Below are positions 31,669 to 42,380 of a DNA stretch of 64,000 bases, piece after piece; the first letter of the stretch is position 1, and every line of letters starts with the position of its first letter. Position numbers and translations under genes: made by a program. The notes under the pieces were generated by a model. It did not search any database and had not been told where the DNA came from. It saw nothing but the letters and a program-made list of their open reading frames with translations. Where the stretch lies: the NCBI GenBank assembly GCA_948474755.1, contig CAOLHI010000255.1:1-64000 (forward strand). The letters are read 5' to 3'. The DNA comes from Ctenosaura bakeri. Taxonomy: Eukaryota; Chordata; Lepidosauria; Squamata; Iguanidae.

Positions 31669-34009
31669 CAACAAAACGGGCACTTATATTCAAAAACTAG
31701 CATCTTGAGAATGTCTTACATTGGTTTAACAATCCATTACTCCAGTGTCAGGTACTCTCTAGAATGACACATAGTGGAGAGGGGTAGAAGGCAGAAAAAG
31801 CTGTCTTCATCACTAGAGATAGCTGATTGCATGCTTCTCAGCAACTCAGAAAGGAAGTTCTCAATCTCCTCCAACAGAGAGAGCTTTCATTTCCTTATAT
31901 ACCACCCTGTCATCACCACAGGTTTTGCAACCATTTTGTCAGTCACTGCATTGGGGCCCGCACCCATACTCATGCTAACAAAGTAAAACACACACAAAAC
32001 CAGGTTTACATCCACAATTTTCTTCTCTTTTAGAGATTTTAATCCACCCTGATAATCACGAAACCAAATTTGTGGTTGAGTTACTTCCGGTTAATTAATG
32101 CAGAGCAAAAAGGATGTGATGTTGTACCTAGGCACTCTGAAAATCAAATTAAAGCAAGCTTAACAAAAATGGTGAGGCTAACATTCCTTTTTCCAGTGGG
32201 ATGGAAGTTATTGTCAGTTTTTGAAGAGGAAAAAGATTGGCAGCCTTAAAGGCAACAACCCTCAAAGGCAGTGGGTGACACTTTGGACCTAATGGATAGC
32301 ACAAACTATTGAAGTGATTCAGCATAGTGTACCTGAAAGATGAATTGTAAAAGGGACAGATGACAGTTTTATAACTCTCAAATACCTGTGAAGTGATGGA
32401 CATCCCACCATTCTTTTCAAAGCTGACTTATCTCTTAACCTATCAGAAAGGCTCATTTTCTACATCACAGTACTGTCAGCAGACAGTCAAGGCAGTATCA
32501 GAGGTGCTAAGAAAACAGTTTAATGGACTATATCGTGTTGAGCCTGAGATGGGGGGAAAATAACACCTATTTATCTTCAAAGTTTTATATACCTTTCTAC
32601 AAAGTCCCTATGCTTCCACAGTAGACAAAGTGTCTCCTCTTAGATTTATAACTGACCCTCTTGATCTTTTTTGAAAACATTAGGGTTTTTTTTAATTTAA
32701 CATAAAGCTTTTTAATCTTGTAAAATGCAAGCACTGAGCTATGATAAATATTTATAGAGGATTCTGTGGCGTGTTACCAGTTAAGAGACGCATCGCTAGA
32801 TTGTCGTCAACAGCAGTTGAAGGTACTGGGAAAAGAGTGGAGCCAATTTCCCTGTCACCCTCAGCAGTTTCTGGTAGCCATTCATGTCTGACATCAAAAT
32901 GTTACATTCAACTTTTTCTTAATGGAAGCATCTCAAGTGTTTGCGAAAGGGCGGTGGAAATATGTACTTTGGGACTGTGAGAGAATGTGGTATTTTTACA
33001 TTTCTTTTACTTTGTTTCATAAGAACGACAGTAAAAGGTGAAGCAAATACAAAGGGGCTCTCTTAACACATTCCCTTTTCAAAATGGTTGAAAAAGAAAC
33101 AACTTAACTTCATTGTATGCTTGTTTTGGCATGTAGCAACTGAAAGCACCTGCTGGTTATCTTTAGTATTTTTTACTCTAATGTCTTTTTCTTCCTTCTT
33201 CCTTGCTCATAGTCCACAGTCTCAATCGGCAACAATGCTGATTTTTTTTTCTTGTGATGCCACAATGCTACTTCCCAGGATTTGGAAGTTGCAGGCACCA
33301 TGTGGGCTGTCACAGCCAATTGTGTTCAAAGGCAGCGCAGGTTACTGAGGTTGAGGACTAGGAGGGAAGTGAAGGGGGAACAGGGGAAAAGAAGGGAATG
33401 AAAGGTGTTGAATAGCAACCAAACAGCGTTCAGGGGAAGGTGAAAAGAGGCAGCATTTTCTCCTCCAAATAATTTGTTGCACTGCATTTAATGCTGTGCT
33501 GAACAAAATACTGAAATGAGAGAACATTCAACATCATGCTACTTTTTAAATGTCTCCCCTGAGCACTTACACGAGGAATATTGCACAACGATTTGTTAGC
33601 CATGCAATTTCATTCTGCAGCCAAATCAATCAACTGCATCAGGCTATAATCCAGGATCTTCTTTGCACATCTGTATAGCAAGGCTTACTGCAAGGACACT
33701 GCTCCTACATGGTAGTCAATCACTTACTAAATAAAGCATATAAAAACTTTGCAGCGAGCTAAAACCAACTTGCATACATGTGTTAAAATGAATCTCTTTA
33801 CAATAAAGAAGTCCTCAATTAGATTTCTGTAAATCATACATGACAGGAGCAATCATATGTACAGTTTGCATGCCATTAAATAATTCTAGTATGAACAACG
33901 TATAGTGTTTATATTGTATTTTAGAGCATTCACTTCATTTCATATAAACTTGCCCATATTTTGATGATGGCCAATAATGACTTAGAACATGCAACACCAA
34001 CTCTAAACA
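31669..34009. other. Unassigned intronic sequence
   Basis: AT-rich. Chance frames only. No repeat boundary recognised. Confidence 0.4.
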
Positions 34010-34700
34010 TTTCTTGAGATGCCTAATCTAGCTGCACTGACACATGTCTTTATTACATCCTGTTTAGACTAATGTAACATGCTGCATGTGAAGCTGCCTC
34101 TGAAAAACATTCAAAAAGATGCTGAAGCCAGCCTGCTGGCTTGAGCTGGTTACAGGAGAATATGCAAATCCCTTGTTATGGAAGCTTCAGTGGCCATTGA
34201 TCTGTTGCTTTGGGGCACATTCAAACTGTTGGTTAAGTCCAACGCAATTTGGCTCCAGGCTATCTGATAGACTGTATTCTCCTACAGAAGTCGTGCACGT
34301 TTTAAGGCCTTTCTCTCAGTCCTGCTACCCACTGAGACACTTTTAGAGTGGTAACATGAAAGAGGATCATCTTGATTGTGGGAGACACCCAGGCTCTGTA
34401 CCTTTCAAACCTAGGGAATGTAGGCTAACTCTCACACCCTCCTATTGTCTTTCTACTGGCATGCAAAGACCTTTCATTTAGGCTGTCCTTTGGCAACTGA
34501 ATTCACTTGTTGAAGAAGGCACTTGTAAGCAGATGCTGTTCTCTTTTATTGGCATGTTTTAAATCATGTTTTTTTTTATTTTTTATGTCCATTTTTTTTG
34601 CTTTTGCATTGCACTTTCTTTCACTGCATGCTCTCCCACTCTTTGGGAGAAAGGTGGGATCAGTAATTTTTTAATTGTAAACCATCTGGGGGCCCCTTCA
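34010..34700 (+). mobile_element. L2-type LINE 3' relic
   Basis: A stretch over 34119-34346 translates in part to a WKLQWPLI-like passage and an RPFSQSCYPLRHF-like end that fit the C-terminus of L2 ORF2. The element closes with TTTGGGAGAAAGGTGGGATC near 34640, the decayed L2 3' end. Strongly diverged. Confidence 0.55.
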
Positions 34701-35858
34701 TGAGGCCAAAAGACAGGGTTGAATGAGTTCACCAACAAATACATCTTTACAACTAAGCACTGGGATACACCAATATTATTATCCCCATAATGAAGATGAT
34801 GGGGGAAGGCTGAAGGACAACACTAGAACAGTGGCCATTACTTTGGTGGCCACTTTGCATCACAGAATAAAGTAAATGTTCCACTAATGAAAAAACATAA
34901 GAAGGAAAGAATCTGCAGACAATCTGTGCATAATAATTTCTATATAGAAATATAAACATATATGTAATTGCTGTTGCAACAGGCTCCAACTTTTGTGTAT
35001 CCTCAGCATGCTCTCCAGGTGTTAACTGTTGATTGTAAATCTCAAGACTGCGCTCTCTCCCTTCTTATTGTTCATGATCTTTAAACTGGAGTTGGTCTGG
35101 GCAAATTTTCAAACAGAAAGTGCCCTCCAACAGAAGGATGGCCTTTGTAAAGTAGGGCACATGGCACACTACCATATAGTGACTTGATAACTTTGGCCAG
35201 ATTTAACTGGGAACTTTCCAATCTATTACACAGCTACTTTGCCACAACATAACATTACTTTTAATCTCAAATATAGCACATCAAACATCACACAATCTGC
35301 AAGCTGAAACTACGCCTTATAAATTGTCTTTTGCTTTTTTTTTTAACAACCAACTAGACAACATTTGCACTAAATAACTAAACATACAACAATAAGCCAG
35401 GATTCCTGGACTATCCAAGTTTACTGTAAATGAGAAAGATGCTGGTACATGCAGCCTATTTGCTCCTCATGCTTGTGTGAGTGGGTAAATAAACTAGAAA
35501 GGGTAATTTATTGTGGTATCTGAATCTGAAATCCTAGCTTGGACCTCCCAAACAAGCCAGCAATAAAGTCTAGCTTCTTTTTGGCTTTTGGCCCTGAATT
35601 GTTTGAGATCAACAAATCAGAATACCCTGTCCAAAAATTAGTTATTAATTTCTGAGTTATTTACCTGCTCTCATAAATGAGAAAACTGAACTCGTTGCAT
35701 GTACCAATCTAGTGGAATTAGAAGAAGACACAAATCTTGGCTTATTATTACATGTAAATATAGCCTAAATGTCTCCATGAGACAACATAAGCTATTTTTA
35801 TCCTTCAGCCTTGAGCCACTAAAATTACTATCATACGTATATTTTTCTACAACAGTTG
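34701..35858. other. Unassigned intronic sequence
   Basis: AT-rich with a T10 run near 35336. Nothing recognised. Confidence 0.4.
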
Positions 35859-35859
35859 T

Positions 35860-35958
35860 TTTCAAACTATGGTTCTCCAGATGTTTTGGATCTCCTCTCC
35901 CAGAATTCCGGACCATGTTCATAGTGGCTGGGATTTAAGGGAGCTGAAGTCCAAAACA
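35860..35958. repeat. Short palindromic dispersed repeat (decayed)
   Basis: GGTTCTCCAGATGTTTTGGA at the left and GAGCTGAAGTCCAAAACA at the right are inverted relatives around a CCATGTTCATAGTGG core. Same group as 18190. Confidence 0.5.
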
Positions 35959-36260
35959 GAGTACAATCAATGGAATTACAAGTGTTGACTTAGCAAATTC
36001 TAACTGATTCAATGGGTCTACTCTGGTTAGGACTAACAACTGGAATCAGGCAACTGCATCCACCCATTCATTGACAAATGCAACAATATCACTTCAGCTA
36101 TAAAAACCTAAATCTTATTTTCTGAAAATCTCAAACATATTCCATCATAATATCAAAACCATGAAAAGGGAAGGGGAACGCAAAGAATAAAAATACACAT
36201 CTGAAAAATGCAGTGTTTCTCTCTAGCCAAGTATGCCTTGCATTCTTCAAACTGACTTAC

Positions 36261-36376
36261 CGAACATCTGTACAGGTTATACATGAGATGCCCCGACTAT
36301 TTGTTGTAATGAGGTTCAGTGCCACAGATGTCTCACTGTCAGAGGTTGGGTGTGCTCCACATTTAAAGTAGAATTC
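36261..36376 (-). CDS. PRKN: PRKN (parkin) internal exon, equivalent to human exon 6
   Basis: Parkin is a cytosolic RING-between-RING E3 ubiquitin ligase that acts with PINK1 in mitochondrial quality control. Read on the minus strand, this exon encodes 38 codons plus two bases, beginning [13 protein letters not shown] and ending [10 protein letters not shown]. It aligns without gaps to human residues 207-245. Cys212 and His215 (RING0 zinc ligands) and Cys238 and Cys241 (first RING1 ligands) are all kept. The exon is 116 bp, the human exon 6 length, starts in phase 0 and ends in phase 2 as in human. The acceptor reads TTGCAG after a pyrimidine-rich tract and the donor reads CG|GTAAGT. Substitutions against the human protein as I recall it are F209Y, K220S, H227N, A230T, N235G and T237S, none at a zinc ligand. 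No stop or frameshift is present, so this looks like a functional exon and not a retrocopy, which would not carry flanking splice sites. Confidence 0.97.
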
Positions 36377-37138
36377 CTGCAATATTGAAGAAGAGATAAA
36401 AGGAAGATTACATACCTGCACTTCATGTCCTCTCTTTATCTTAGTCTAAGTGAAGTCTGAGGCAGTAGATAAATCACTACTGCCAGTAGGAAAAGAGGAT
36501 ACTCATTAAGGGTGTTTTAGAAAGAATGCCTCACAGTATCTTTGTACAAGGTGCATATGTTTTTTCCTTTGGACATCATCTGAGGGAAGACAATGTAACA
36601 GTGGTTATAAATTCTGTGCTAGACTGTGCTTCTTGGAATCTAGCTTGGTGATTAACAAAGAACAAATACTGCACAGGGGCTCAAAAGGACTGTCCTGCAA
36701 AAAGTGATGGAAAATCATTTCCTCCCTCTCAAGGAGAGGTGGGAGACAAAAAGCAACTTTTTGAAAAGATTATTGCTTTTATGAGGACTTTCTATAACTT
36801 GGGTATTAACAGATATGGCCATTTCCACTTAATTTTATGTAACATTTAATATATATCTTTTTGTTCTATTACGTATCAACAACACACTAATTAGTTTCTG
36901 AGTTACATTTCTCTGAGTGAATGTTAAATTTGTTTACAATAGTAAAGAAAAAAGATTTTTTTTCCTCACGCTAAGCATTCCCCATGCATAAGGAATTTGT
37001 GGTGGACAGCAAACTTGCCCACATCCAGATATTACCTGAAATAACAGCTATAACAGCTTCTCAGCTATGGAAGAAAGTTTCACTCCTATTTTCTACACAG
37101 TCAGTAAAATATTTTAGGGTAAACCTTAGGCAAAGCTA
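36377..37138. other. Intron 5 sequence next to the exon
   Basis: Pyrimidine-rich acceptor tract on the minus strand close to the exon, otherwise unassigned. Confidence 0.5.
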
Positions 37139-37313
37139 TCACAGGGTTTCCTCGGCAAGATTTGTTCAGCTCGGGTTCGCCATTGACTTTCTCTGAGGCT
37201 GAGAGTGTGTAACTTGCCCAAGGTCACTCAGTGGGTTTCCATGACTGAGAGGGGATTCAAACCTTGGTCTCCCCAAGCCCTAGTTCAACACTCAAACCCC
37301 TGAACCACACTGG
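37139..37313 (-). mobile_element. SINE (AAC-tail family), 3'-truncated, minus strand
   Basis: TTTCCTCGGCAAGATTTGTT, GCCCAAGGTCACTCAGTGGG and TTTCCATGACTGAGAGGGGA are the reversed body. CTAGTTCAACACTCAAACC and ACCACACTGG are the reversed tRNA-like head. The MITE at 37314 begins immediately after. Confidence 0.8.
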
Positions 37314-37696
37314 GGCCATTTCCACACGATGGGGCTCTTGTGAGTCATTCCATCACAGTCCTGGCAGGGAAGGGAGTGCACCAAGAATGCTACTCTCAGC
37401 ATGGGACCATCTCCCTGTGGAGACGGCCACACTACTTCCTTCCGCAGCACAGTTGGGCATTTCCCAGGCTCTGCTGGGGAAGGAAGAACTGCCATTGCGC
37501 TATCTGCCTTTCTGTAGGACAGGTAGGTATGGGAGCATTGCACAATCACAGGTGCTAAACATATTTTATCCATTTAGTGAATATTCCGCGAATGTGATTT
37601 ATGAGGATGGGATGGCAGCACACCTGTGGCAATATCATGCATGACTAGACGGCTGCTGTCCCTATAGCGGGACAGCCCCATCGTGTGGAAATGGCC
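37314..37696. mobile_element. GGCCATTTCCACACGATGGGGCT-terminus MITE
   Basis: Termini GGCCATTTCCACACGATGGG and CCCATCGTGTGGAAATGGCC are perfect inverted repeats. Flanks TGG and TAG could be a mutated 3-bp duplication. The interior, with AGTTGGGCATTTCCCAGGCT and AGGAAG blocks, resembles the interiors at 19130 and 39895. Overlapping open frames are not protein-like. Confidence 0.88.
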
Positions 37697-39748
37697 TAGG
37701 TCTTGAATAAAATATATCTCCAACGAAATCAATCCCCTCCACCAAAAACCCACCTTCAAGATCTTGCAGAAATAAGATACTGCTTCAGTCTCTTATTGAC
37801 ACAGAAGAATTAAAGCAGCAAACACAGACTGAAATCTTGTATGCCAAGAGGAAAGGTATTTGCGTGGCAATTTTGTTGCTATAGTGGTGGTGGTGAGGGG
37901 CATTCTTCCCTTCCCCAAGACAAAAGTATGGCAACAAAAGGAAAGTCCAGTTAAACAAGTGAAAATACTTGATATAGTCTATACAAAACTTTGAAGTACA
38001 AAATGGCTTTTTGTGCTGTGAACCCAAAAGATTTGTTTACTTCTGTAGATATGACAAATAGCAAACACAGCACATAAACATCCCAGCAACAGCGAATAAA
38101 GAGTACATATAAAACACAGTGTGCTGTGTGCACTGCATTTAATAAGGAATATAATTTTCTGGATGAAAAATTAGGAAACTAGGTAAGTATTTTACAGTCT
38201 GCATGTTGTTCGTCATGGGTAGGAATACAGTCACAAATTAAGAATACAGCGGTAAAGTAAAATTAAATAAAGCCAGAATGTATTCCTATTCATTTATGTA
38301 AATGTAAATAAAATTAAATAAAAGTAGAACGTACTCCTATTAATTCAACCAGGTCTTTTCAAAACTTTCCAGAATTGTAAACAGCAAGAACAACTTTCAA
38401 GCAAACCTCCTGCCAATCAGCATGTTCAGGGTCATGTAGATTCCATACTGCAAGAACTGTTATGCTTGCTTTGTGGACAGTTGATAGGCTACTACAGATG
38501 GGTAGCCTGGAATCTGATGTGTGCCCCATTTTAACTGGGCCCTGAAAATTTAAACTTGTTGATGTTGACACTTAATTGGTACAATGGTAGCAGCTGAACT
38601 CCTTTCTGAGAATTATTTAAGTCCATCTTGGAAAGTCGCAATGCACTACTTACTGCAGGAAGTGTTTTACGATGTCAGTAGCATTATGCTGTTTTTCACA
38701 ATGTATTCTCCCTTCTAATCATCATGGTGTCAAAGAAAGAGATTACTCAGTGCTTAGATTACCTTCAACTCTCGTGTTTTTGTGCATACATTTGACAGTA
38801 CATGATTGTGAGAATCCACTGAGCAAAGAGAAGGTAACGAATCCAAAAATCTCTTTTGTTTCTTCTCTTTCACCTTAATAATTTTTATAATTTGGATACG
38901 GCTATGAAAAGATATATCCACAAAACAATAATATCCACAAAGAAATAATAGAGTATGGTTCAGGGACTAATCACAAGCATGGAGCATGCTCTGCCTGACA
39001 TTTAAGAACTTATCCACAGGGTGGCTTTCATGCCCTCCAAGCTATGCACACAGCTAGAAACTTGGCAGGCCACCTTAAAAACATGCATTTTATGGAAAAC
39101 TAAATATAAAAATGGAAATGTCATTCATTTTTTAAAAATTGCAAATTAAAGATGAAATGGGACAAAAATATCTGAATAAAGACACAAGAAAGTCATATGG
39201 ACTGAAAAGAGACTAATCCATACAACCCTAAATTGAAGAACATATACTCTTGCTATTCCCATACATTATTACTTTTCATCAATATAACAGAGCAATGTAC
39301 AAATGCAACTGCTCAAGCAGAACTGGACTTATTCTTTGAAATCCTGTCTTGTAACAGGCACAAGGGCTTTCATTAACTGAATGTTAGTGAAGGATTAGGT
39401 ACTAAAATAATCCTTTTGCTCCTGAAGGGGATTGTCACCACAAGACCCTTAAACCTCATACACTTCCTGACTTCTCACAGATTTCCCAAGTATAATGAGT
39501 TGACAGTGGATCTTATTTTGAATCAAGTCACAAGCTATTTAGTGTAAGGTCCAGTACCCTGCTGAGAACTAAAAAATTCTTAAATGTGCTCTGGACAACT
39601 AATAGGTTGTGAAATATTCACAAACAGATAAGGATAAACACAGAAGTCTACATACAATTGCTATTTTATTTACCATTTGCTACTTTATTTATGATTTAAC
39701 AATTGATTCAGTGGGTCTACTCTAGTTAGGACTACTAACCTAGAGACT
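37697..39748. other. Unassigned intronic sequence
   Basis: A near-duplicate pair, AAAATTAAATAAAGCCAGAATG and AAAATTAAATAAAAGTAGAACG (20-base cores near 38258 and 38309), marks a small tandem duplication. Otherwise nothing recognised. Confidence 0.4.
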
Positions 39749-40171
39749 GGAACCCTTTCTGCAATGCACTCTTTCACGGAACTGCGGTGCAGGGATCGTG
39801 CAAGCAGGCTCTAGCGAGAGGCTCTTGCATCCCGGTTCCTTTAGCTCCACAGCTGCTGCCTACTCATGTGAGAGCTCCATCTCTTCCCTTTCTGCAGTGC
39901 AGCCTGGGAGTTTCCCAGGCTGCACTGGGGCAGGAAGCGCGAGCACTGTGGATCCGGAGCTCCTCATGCATGGCAAGTGTGCGTGGGGCCTCAGAGAGAT
40001 GCGCAATCGCGCACCATTTTCGGCTCACTGCCAAAAATGAAAAAGTATGTGGTTGGTGCCTGCCGGCCCTGCAGAATTGCACGATTGTGAGTGCGTCGTG
40101 TGGACCACTCCTCACATTCACATGAGGCTTGAGGAGCCCTTTCGCATGGCAAATGCCGTGTGAAAAGGGCC
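39749..40171. mobile_element. GGCCCTTT-terminus MITE, diverged
   Basis: The left end reads GGAACCCTTTCTGCAATGC and the right end GTGTGAAAAGGGCC. The interior shares CTTTCTGCAGTGCAGC, TTTCCCAGGCTGCACTGG and GCGCAATCGCGCACC-type words with the MITE at 18961, which supports the same family despite the damaged left terminus. Confidence 0.8.
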
Positions 40172-40750
40172 TGGGATTAAAAGTAACACTATATACCATG
40201 GGTGCTACTCTCCCTACATAAATAACCATGGTGGGAAAAGATGTGGAGTGCAACAAAGGAGGCTGAAAAGGGCTAAAGCATTAGCATTATGCATTCAAAA
40301 CAGGCAAGAAAGATACAAAATATGAAGTGGCACAAATCAGAAAGAAAGCAGAAACAATGATGGCCATACTATTGGCATTAGTAACCTTTGCATGCCTACG
40401 TTCATTAACTGCCAATTTGCATTATAAGTGACTTCCTATTAATTTACTTTTCCATATCCATTTTCAGCTTGTATCACTCTAACCCTGCAGACAATTTTCT
40501 CTTCTCTTCCCTACAACATCATGTGTTTGATTATGGATAAGTAAAGCTCCATGTAAATGTTTTACACAGAGGACTAAGCTTGTTTCTTTCTCTGGAAGAC
40601 CCCGTGTGGGACATGGGATTGCTTGTTGTTCAGCTTCCACCCCTGCCAACTTGATATCTGTGCTTGAAAGATCACATTTCCCAACACACCTTTTCCCAAC
40701 TTGGTACAATTCAGAATTGATGGAGGAGTTTACTGTGGTGACAGAGGTTT
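40172..40750. other. Unassigned intronic sequence
   Basis: Nothing recognised. Confidence 0.4.
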
Positions 40751-40751
40751 C

Positions 40752-40838
40752 AATTTGACACATCTGGATGGTACCAGGTGGGGAAGGATGTCAAAACAAA
40801 TCTGGGTGGTACCATGTTGGGGAAGGCTTTCAACCTGA
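40752..40838. repeat. Tandem duplication of a dispersed-repeat end
   Basis: CATCTGGATGGTACCAGGTG followed by GGGAAGG is repeated as AATCTGGGTGGTACCATGTT followed by GGGGAAGG about 47 bases later. The unit is the 3' end of the repeat seen at 18190. Confidence 0.7.
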
Positions 40839-41286
40839 TCATTTTAGGTTTCTTTGAATACATTGAGCATTAAAGATAAACAAATGCCTGCTGGTTGGAT
40901 ATAAAATCAGGAACACCCATCGTTTGCTGCTTTTCTTTCTACCACTAAGGATCTCTTAGCTTCTGCAGCTAATGTTAAGTGAATCACAGTTCTAGCAGCG
41001 ATATGTCCTACCAAAGTGACCCTCTGAGCTTTGGCCTGAAATCTAGCACCACAAATCCTAATGGCTCAACTCAGCATGCACTTTCCTCCCCTCTATCTGA
41101 GCATTTCCACTTTAAAAAAAAACCAGGTACCCTGAAACTCATATTACATTCACAATTAAGAATAACATGTTTTGAGCCAGTGTCCCAGTTTTTGTCAGTG
41201 CCAGAAATTTTCAACAAATGAAGCAAGCAAAACAAGACTCTGCTTGAAGTATATTCAGATTTTGAATAATTTTACCGTTTACTCAG

Positions 41287-41487
41287 GGCCTTTCCACACT
41301 ACACTGTTCTTGTGCTATTATTCCACTATCAACATCCTGTGGAATTCTGAGGTTTATATTTTACTAAGGCCAAAGAGCTCTCTGATTGAGAATTCTAAAT
41401 TTTCCTCCCTAAACTGCAAACCCCAGGATTCCATAGGATGCTGAAAATGGAATAACAGCATTATAACAGCGTAGTGCAGAAAGACCC
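41287..41487. mobile_element. Palindromic GGCC-terminus MITE, copy 2
   Basis: Arms CTATTATTCCACTATCAACA and ATGCTGAAAATGGAATAACA are inverted counterparts, with GGCCTTTCCACAC and GTGCAGAAAGACC termini. Same family as 1115 and 59564. Confidence 0.85.
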
Positions 41488-41914
41488 TTTGTCTTAACAA
41501 GAAACATGTTGCTTTGAAGGACGTCCATCCAGTTTTCAGTTGTTGTGAGCATCAGCCATAGGCACACTGGAACATACCTTATACTGAATCAGAGCGTTGG
41601 TTGATCTAGCTCAGTACTGAATACATATCTGGCCCAGGCAGCAGACCTGGGCCTATTTGTATGCAAAGCTTATGCCCTACCACTGCCCTGCATTTCCTTT
41701 ACATATAACATCCTGTCTTTCTTCCTCTTTTTGGGGCATAATACTACTGATAAAGGATTTTAACTACTTTTTTAAACCATTGCTTTATTGACAAAATCAA
41801 TTCATATCCTCCTACATACACATTTCAATTAACATCTGCAATTGTAAACCATAATCCCATTTTTTCTTATATGTACTTACTTAGTATTCTACATCTGCTA
41901 TTTAGTCACATATG
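41488..41914. other. Unassigned intronic sequence
   Basis: Nothing recognised. Confidence 0.4.
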
Positions 41915-41958
41915 TGTAACTAAGGCCCTTTTCGCGTGTAACTAAGGCCCTTTTTGCA
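41915..41958. repeat. 22-bp tandem duplication of a MITE terminus
   Basis: TGTAACTAAGGCCCTTTTCG appears at 41915 and again, with one change near its end, at 41937. The duplicated unit includes the TAA target site plus the left MITE end. Confidence 0.9.
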
Positions 41959-42377
41959 AGCCAGTCCTGTTGTGAAATGGCCTCAGGAGCTTCATGTGAT
42001 TGCGAGGACAGTTCCATATGATGTCCTCGCAATCACGTGATGCTCCTGAGGCCAGTAAGTGGCAATCACGCATTATATCATTTTCAGCTCATTGCTGAAA
42101 ATGAGGCACGATTGCGCATCCCTCCTGGGCCCCACACGCACTTAACTTGCATGCAGAGGCTCTGGGCATGCAGCCATCACGCTTCCTCTCCCAGCGCAGC
42201 CTGGCAAAGTACCGGGCTGCACTGCAGAAGGAAGGGGCGGAGAGCTCACGCTTCCTTCCGGCCAGCACAGAGCTGGTGCAGAGGGGAAGCAGAGGGAACG
42301 CAATTGCCTCTTGCAAAAGGTTTCTCATGTGATCCCCTCGCAACGCCAGTGGCACCAGGTAAGGTGCAAAAGGGGCC
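41946..42377. mobile_element. GGCCCTTTTTGCA-terminus MITE
   Basis: Left end GGCCCTTTTTGCAAG, right end GTGCAAAAGGGGCC, with TAA on both sides (41943-41945 and 42378-42380). An inner inverted repeat pairs GCTTCATGTGATTGCGAGGA with TCCTCGCAATCACGTGATGC. Same family as 18961. Confidence 0.88.
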
Positions 42378-42380
42378 TAA

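Larger units (their letters stand above)
1..36260 (-). other. PRKN: PRKN intron 6 (partial; runs off the left edge)
   Basis: Everything downstream of the exon in gene orientation starts at a consensus donor (GTAAGT read on the minus strand from 36260). No sequence resembling the next parkin exon, which would encode the rest of RING1, was recognised by eye, so the intron is at least 36 kb. Its contents are annotated separately: LINE, SINE, LTR, DNA-transposon and tyrosine-recombinase elements separated by unassigned AT-rich sequence. A short exon could be missed by reading alone, but no other spliced coding block was seen. Confidence 0.85.

Noticed and set aside
32480..32510. Possible parkin exon 7 on the minus strand (CAGTCAAGGCAGTAT resembling a CLDC codon run)
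   Set aside because: Neighbouring codons do not continue the RING1 sequence and no splice sites are present.
39787..40256. Overlapping 112- and 130-codon frames on both strands
   Set aside because: They lie wholly inside a GC-rich MITE and are by-products of its composition.
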